34,934 nt of DNA from a bacterium (GTDB taxonomy: Bacteria > Cyanobacteriota > Vampirovibrionia > Gastranaerophilales > Gastranaerophilaceae), in assembly GCA_017470245.1 (NCBI GenBank), contig JAFUEV010000064.1, positions 1-34,934 of the forward strand, in the 5' to 3' direction. Below the pieces are notes generated by a model that did not search any database, had not been told where the DNA came from, and saw nothing but the letters and a program-made list of their open reading frames with translations. Below are positions 33,414 to 34,934 of the stretch, in pieces. Each line of letters opens with the position of its first letter. The first letter of the stretch is position 1. The translations under genes and the position numbers were made by a program.

Positions 33414-34255
33414 TAAGAAAATTATGTAAAAAAATCGGTATTCATTCTTTTTTGATATTGATGTCAGTTTTATCATTGTTCCCTTTTATATGGTTGATTT
33501 CAACGGCATTAAAAGGAATAGATGAAAATATATTCCAATATCCGCCTGTATTTATTCCAAAGAATATTACTTTTGAAAATTTCGTCGGAGTTTGGAAAAA
33601 AATACCTTTTCTTTTATATTTTTTAAATAGTTTTATTGTTGCAGCTTTTACCGTGATTTTGAATTTGTTATTTTCTTCACTTGCTGCGTATCCGCTAGCA
33701 AGAATGGAATTTAAAGGTAAAGGGCTCATATTTGGAAGTATTTTGGCTACTATAATGATTCCTTTTCAAGCAATAATGCTTCCGGTATATTTGATAGTTT
33801 TAAAGTTGCATCTGGTTGATTCATACGGAATTACAATGGGATATTTGGGATTGATATTACCTTTTGCGGTAAATGCATTTGGTATATTCCTTATGCGTCA
33901 GGCATTTCTTGCAATACCAAAAGAAATGGAAGAAGCAGCGTTTATAGATGGCTGCAGTATTTTTAATATTTGGCGAAAAATATTAATTCCAATGACAACA
34001 CCTACATTGGCTGTTCTTGCTATATTTACTTTTATCGGTTCGTGGGGTGAATTTTTATGGCCTAGTATTGTATTAACCAATAAAGCATTATATACGCTTC
34101 CTGTCGGTGTTAATGACTTGCAGGGTATGTTTAGTGCTAACTGGCGATATATTGCTGCAGGTTCTATAATTTCTATTATTCCGATTATTATATTTTTTGT
34201 GACAATGCAGAAATATTTTGTATCGGGACAAAATGAAGGAGCGGTAAAAGGATAA
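33410..34255 (+). CDS. Sugar ABC transporter permease, MalG/UgpE type
   Basis: It is the second membrane subunit of the CUT1-type importer. The protein has 281 residues with six membrane helices. It starts LCKKIGIHSFLILMSVLSLF, has the FPFIWLISTALKG motif usual for this subunit, and an EAA loop EEAAFIDGCSIFNIWRKILIP at about residues 180-200. The C-terminal region ends KYFVSGQNEGAVKG, the conserved form for this family. Its ATG overlaps the upstream stop (ATGA) for coupled translation. A strong two-way terminator follows 13 bases later, so the operon has only these two genes. Confidence 0.93.
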   Translation: MIRKLCKKIGIHSFLILMSVLSLFPFIWLISTALKGIDENIFQYPPVFIPKNITFENFVGVWKKIPFLLYFLNSFIVAAFTVILNLLFSSLAAYPLARMEFKGKGLIFGSILATIMIPFQAIMLPVYLIVLKLHLVDSYGITMGYLGLILPFAVNAFGIFLMRQAFLAIPKEMEEAAFIDGCSIFNIWRKILIPMTTPTLAVLAIFTFIGSWGEFLWPSIVLTNKALYTLPVGVNDLQGMFSANWRYIAAGSIISIIPIIIFFVTMQKYFVSGQNEGAVKG

Positions 34256-34268
34256 ATGAAATAAACGA

Positions 34269-34299
34269 AAGCCCCTTTTAGTAATTCTAAAAGGGGCTT
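34269..34299. terminator. Two-way terminator after the sugar permease operon
   Basis: A perfect 13-base-pair stem (AAGCCCCTTTTAG and its complement) with a 5-base loop is followed by AAACTTTTTTT on the plus strand. It ends the permease operon and can also serve the small gene ending at 34319 on the minus strand. Confidence 0.93.
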
Positions 34300-34318
34300 A
34301 AACTTTTTTTATATCGGA

Positions 34319-34567
34319 TTAACCTTCAAAGTTAAATCCAAAATGGTCGGAAATATCATTTTGTTCATTTTTGTTATAGTCAAATAATGAATCATCGAAC
34401 GCTTTTCCGTACTTATTAGTATCAATTTCATTTATATCATTATCGCCAACAGTAAAGTCAACGTCTGAATAATCAAACTTATCTTCTTTTTCTATATCAT
34501 CAGTTATTCCTGAAAATTGTTTTATTGAATTTGCATTAATTCCTGAAATTTGTGAAAATAAACTCAT
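34319..34567 (-). CDS. Small acidic protein, unknown function
   Basis: I do not recognise it. The protein has 82 residues from ATG 34567, chosen for GAGGA 5 bases upstream; the longer frame to 34681 has no ribosome site. It is strongly acidic (many Asp/Glu, e.g. DDIEKEDKFDYSDVDF) and probably disordered, starting SLFSQISGINANSIKQFSG and ending DHFGFNFEG. There is no signal peptide. Similar short, acidic, FG-containing proteins are, from memory, frequent in gut Melainabacteria, but no function is known to me. Confidence 0.65.
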   Translation of the reverse strand: MSLFSQISGINANSIKQFSGITDDIEKEDKFDYSDVDFTVGDNDINEIDTNKYGKAFDDSLFDYNKNEQNDISDHFGFNFEG

Positions 34568-34790
34568 AATTATCCTCGAACTATACTCTTCTAATATATA
34601 TAAGAAATATATACCCACAAAATTGCCTTTTTTATTCAAATAATTTTTAAAATTTTTTGAAAACCTTGTCCTGTAAGGCATTTAAATGTATCGTTTGTTA
34701 ATATTTCTTAACATAATTTTTATGGTTTTATAGTTCAAATGTTTACTGATATTCAAAAATTAATAAATTATATAAAAGAAAAATTTGTAT

Positions 34791-34796
34791 TATAAT
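34791..34796 (+). promoter_or_regulatory. -10 box upstream of dapL
   Basis: A perfect TATAAT ends 6 bases before an ATG at 34803 that opens a 6-residue ORF ahead of dapL. No good -35 box was found. The rest of the 34568-34790 stretch holds only AT-rich sequence without recognised features. Confidence 0.5.
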
Positions 34797-34802
34797 GAAT
34801 TT

Positions 34803-34823
34803 ATGTTTTCCGAACTTAAATGA
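34803..34823 (+). CDS. Possible 6-residue leader peptide upstream of dapL (MFSELK)
   Basis: ATG-TTT-TCC-GAA-CTT-AAA-TGA encodes Met-Phe-Ser-Glu-Leu-Lys. It has no ribosome site but lies exactly where transcription from the TATAAT box should begin, so it could be translated as a leaderless ORF. Its last codons form one arm of an inverted repeat with sequence just ahead of the dapL ribosome site. Whether it is translated is unknown. Confidence 0.3.
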   Translation: MFSELK

Positions 34824-34850
34824 ACCTAATTTTGCACATATACATTTAAG
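34815..34850 (+). repeat. Inverted repeat in the dapL leader
   Basis: CTTAAATG (34815-34822) and CATTTAAG (34843-34850) form a perfect 8-base-pair stem with a 20-base loop. The right arm ends one base before the GAGG ribosome site of dapL (34852-34855), so the stem would crowd ribosome binding. Confidence 0.45.
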
Positions 34851-34862
34851 CGAGGTAAAAAG

Positions 34863-34934
34863 ATGAATATAAATGATAATTATAAAAACTTGAATGAAAG
34901 TTATCTCTTTTCAACTATAGCAAAGAAGGTTAAT
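34863..34934 (+). CDS. dapL: LL-diaminopimelate aminotransferase, N-terminus (3' partial)
   Basis: Only the first 24 codons are in the window. They read MNINDNYKNLNES, then YLFSTIAKKVN, which matches the family start (IND/NEN...YLF..IARRV). DapL converts tetrahydrodipicolinate directly to LL-diaminopimelate for lysine and peptidoglycan, the route used by cyanobacteria, chlamydiae and plants. The ATG has GAGG 7 bases upstream. The gene runs off the right edge, so catalytic residues cannot be checked. Confidence 0.82.
   Translation, partial: MNINDNYKNLNESYLFSTIAKKVN

Noticed and set aside
34568..34862. Lysine riboswitch ahead of dapL
   Set aside because: The stretch is too AT-poor in conserved GC-rich helices and too short from the -10 box (about 65 bases) to hold the roughly 170-base L box.
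1..34934. tRNA, rRNA, tmRNA, CRISPR or insertion sequence
   Set aside because: No cloverleaf-like GC-rich stretch, no regularly spaced repeats and no transposase were found; every gap is under about 300 bases and AT-rich.

Overview
The window is AT-rich and densely packed with bacterial genes. It most resembles the non-photosynthetic cyanobacterial relatives of animal guts (Candidatus Gastranaerophilales, class Melainabacteria/Vampirovibrionia). This assignment is inference, not proof. It rests on very low GC, an LL-diaminopimelate aminotransferase (DapL) start, a cyanobacterial-style Ski2-like helicase with a DEVH box, a type I-beta DAHP synthase, and small lineage-specific proteins with an N-terminal aromatic-glycine motif (SFAGRK, NFGR). 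No tRNA, rRNA, CRISPR array, insertion sequence or prophage was seen.

Layout. (1) 1-4106, plus strand: the end of a type III secretion operon, with a stator-like SctL/FliH protein (cut by the window edge), the export gate SctV/FlhA and the ATPase SctN/FliI. Diagnostic residues favour an injectisome over a flagellum. (2) 8599-4103, minus strand: a small lineage-specific protein, then dprA-topA-aroE with gaps of 2-6 bases. (3) 9617-8752, minus: rpsL-rpsG with a promoter and a strong terminator. (4) 12861-9761, minus: small membrane protein, secreted NTF2-like protein, lspA, rluD and a LapA-like membrane protein in one tight operon. (5) 12954-16756: coaX and an AMP-dependent acyl-CoA ligase (plus), then panD and an rluB-type gene (minus), separated by a two-way terminator. 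CoA and pantothenate is the theme. (6) 16890-22644, plus: ffh, sugar nucleotidyltransferase, DAHP synthase, Ski2-like helicase. (7) 22641-24047: an XRE regulator divergent from an unknown 101-residue gene, then smpB. (8) 27649-24052, minus: a GH13-like protein lacking its nucleophile, nagZ and a small exported protein. (9) 27833-31746, plus: AMIN-like membrane protein, STAS-domain protein, rsmI and a GH77-type glucanotransferase. (10) 31748-34934: an unknown protein (minus), two sugar ABC permeases (plus), a small acidic protein (minus) and the first 24 codons of dapL (plus).

The GH13-like protein, the GH77 enzyme and the MalF/MalG-type permeases together suggest alpha-glucan or malto-oligosaccharide handling, but no substrate-binding protein or transporter ATPase is in the window.

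The main things to follow up are the injectisome genes, recurrent leaderless-type promoters (a -10 box ending exactly 6 bases before an ATG at smpB, rluB and two small ORFs), a possible leader-peptide/hairpin control of dapL, a Shine-Dalgarno-sequestering hairpin before a small exported protein, and the GH13-like protein with Ser in place of the nucleophile Asp.
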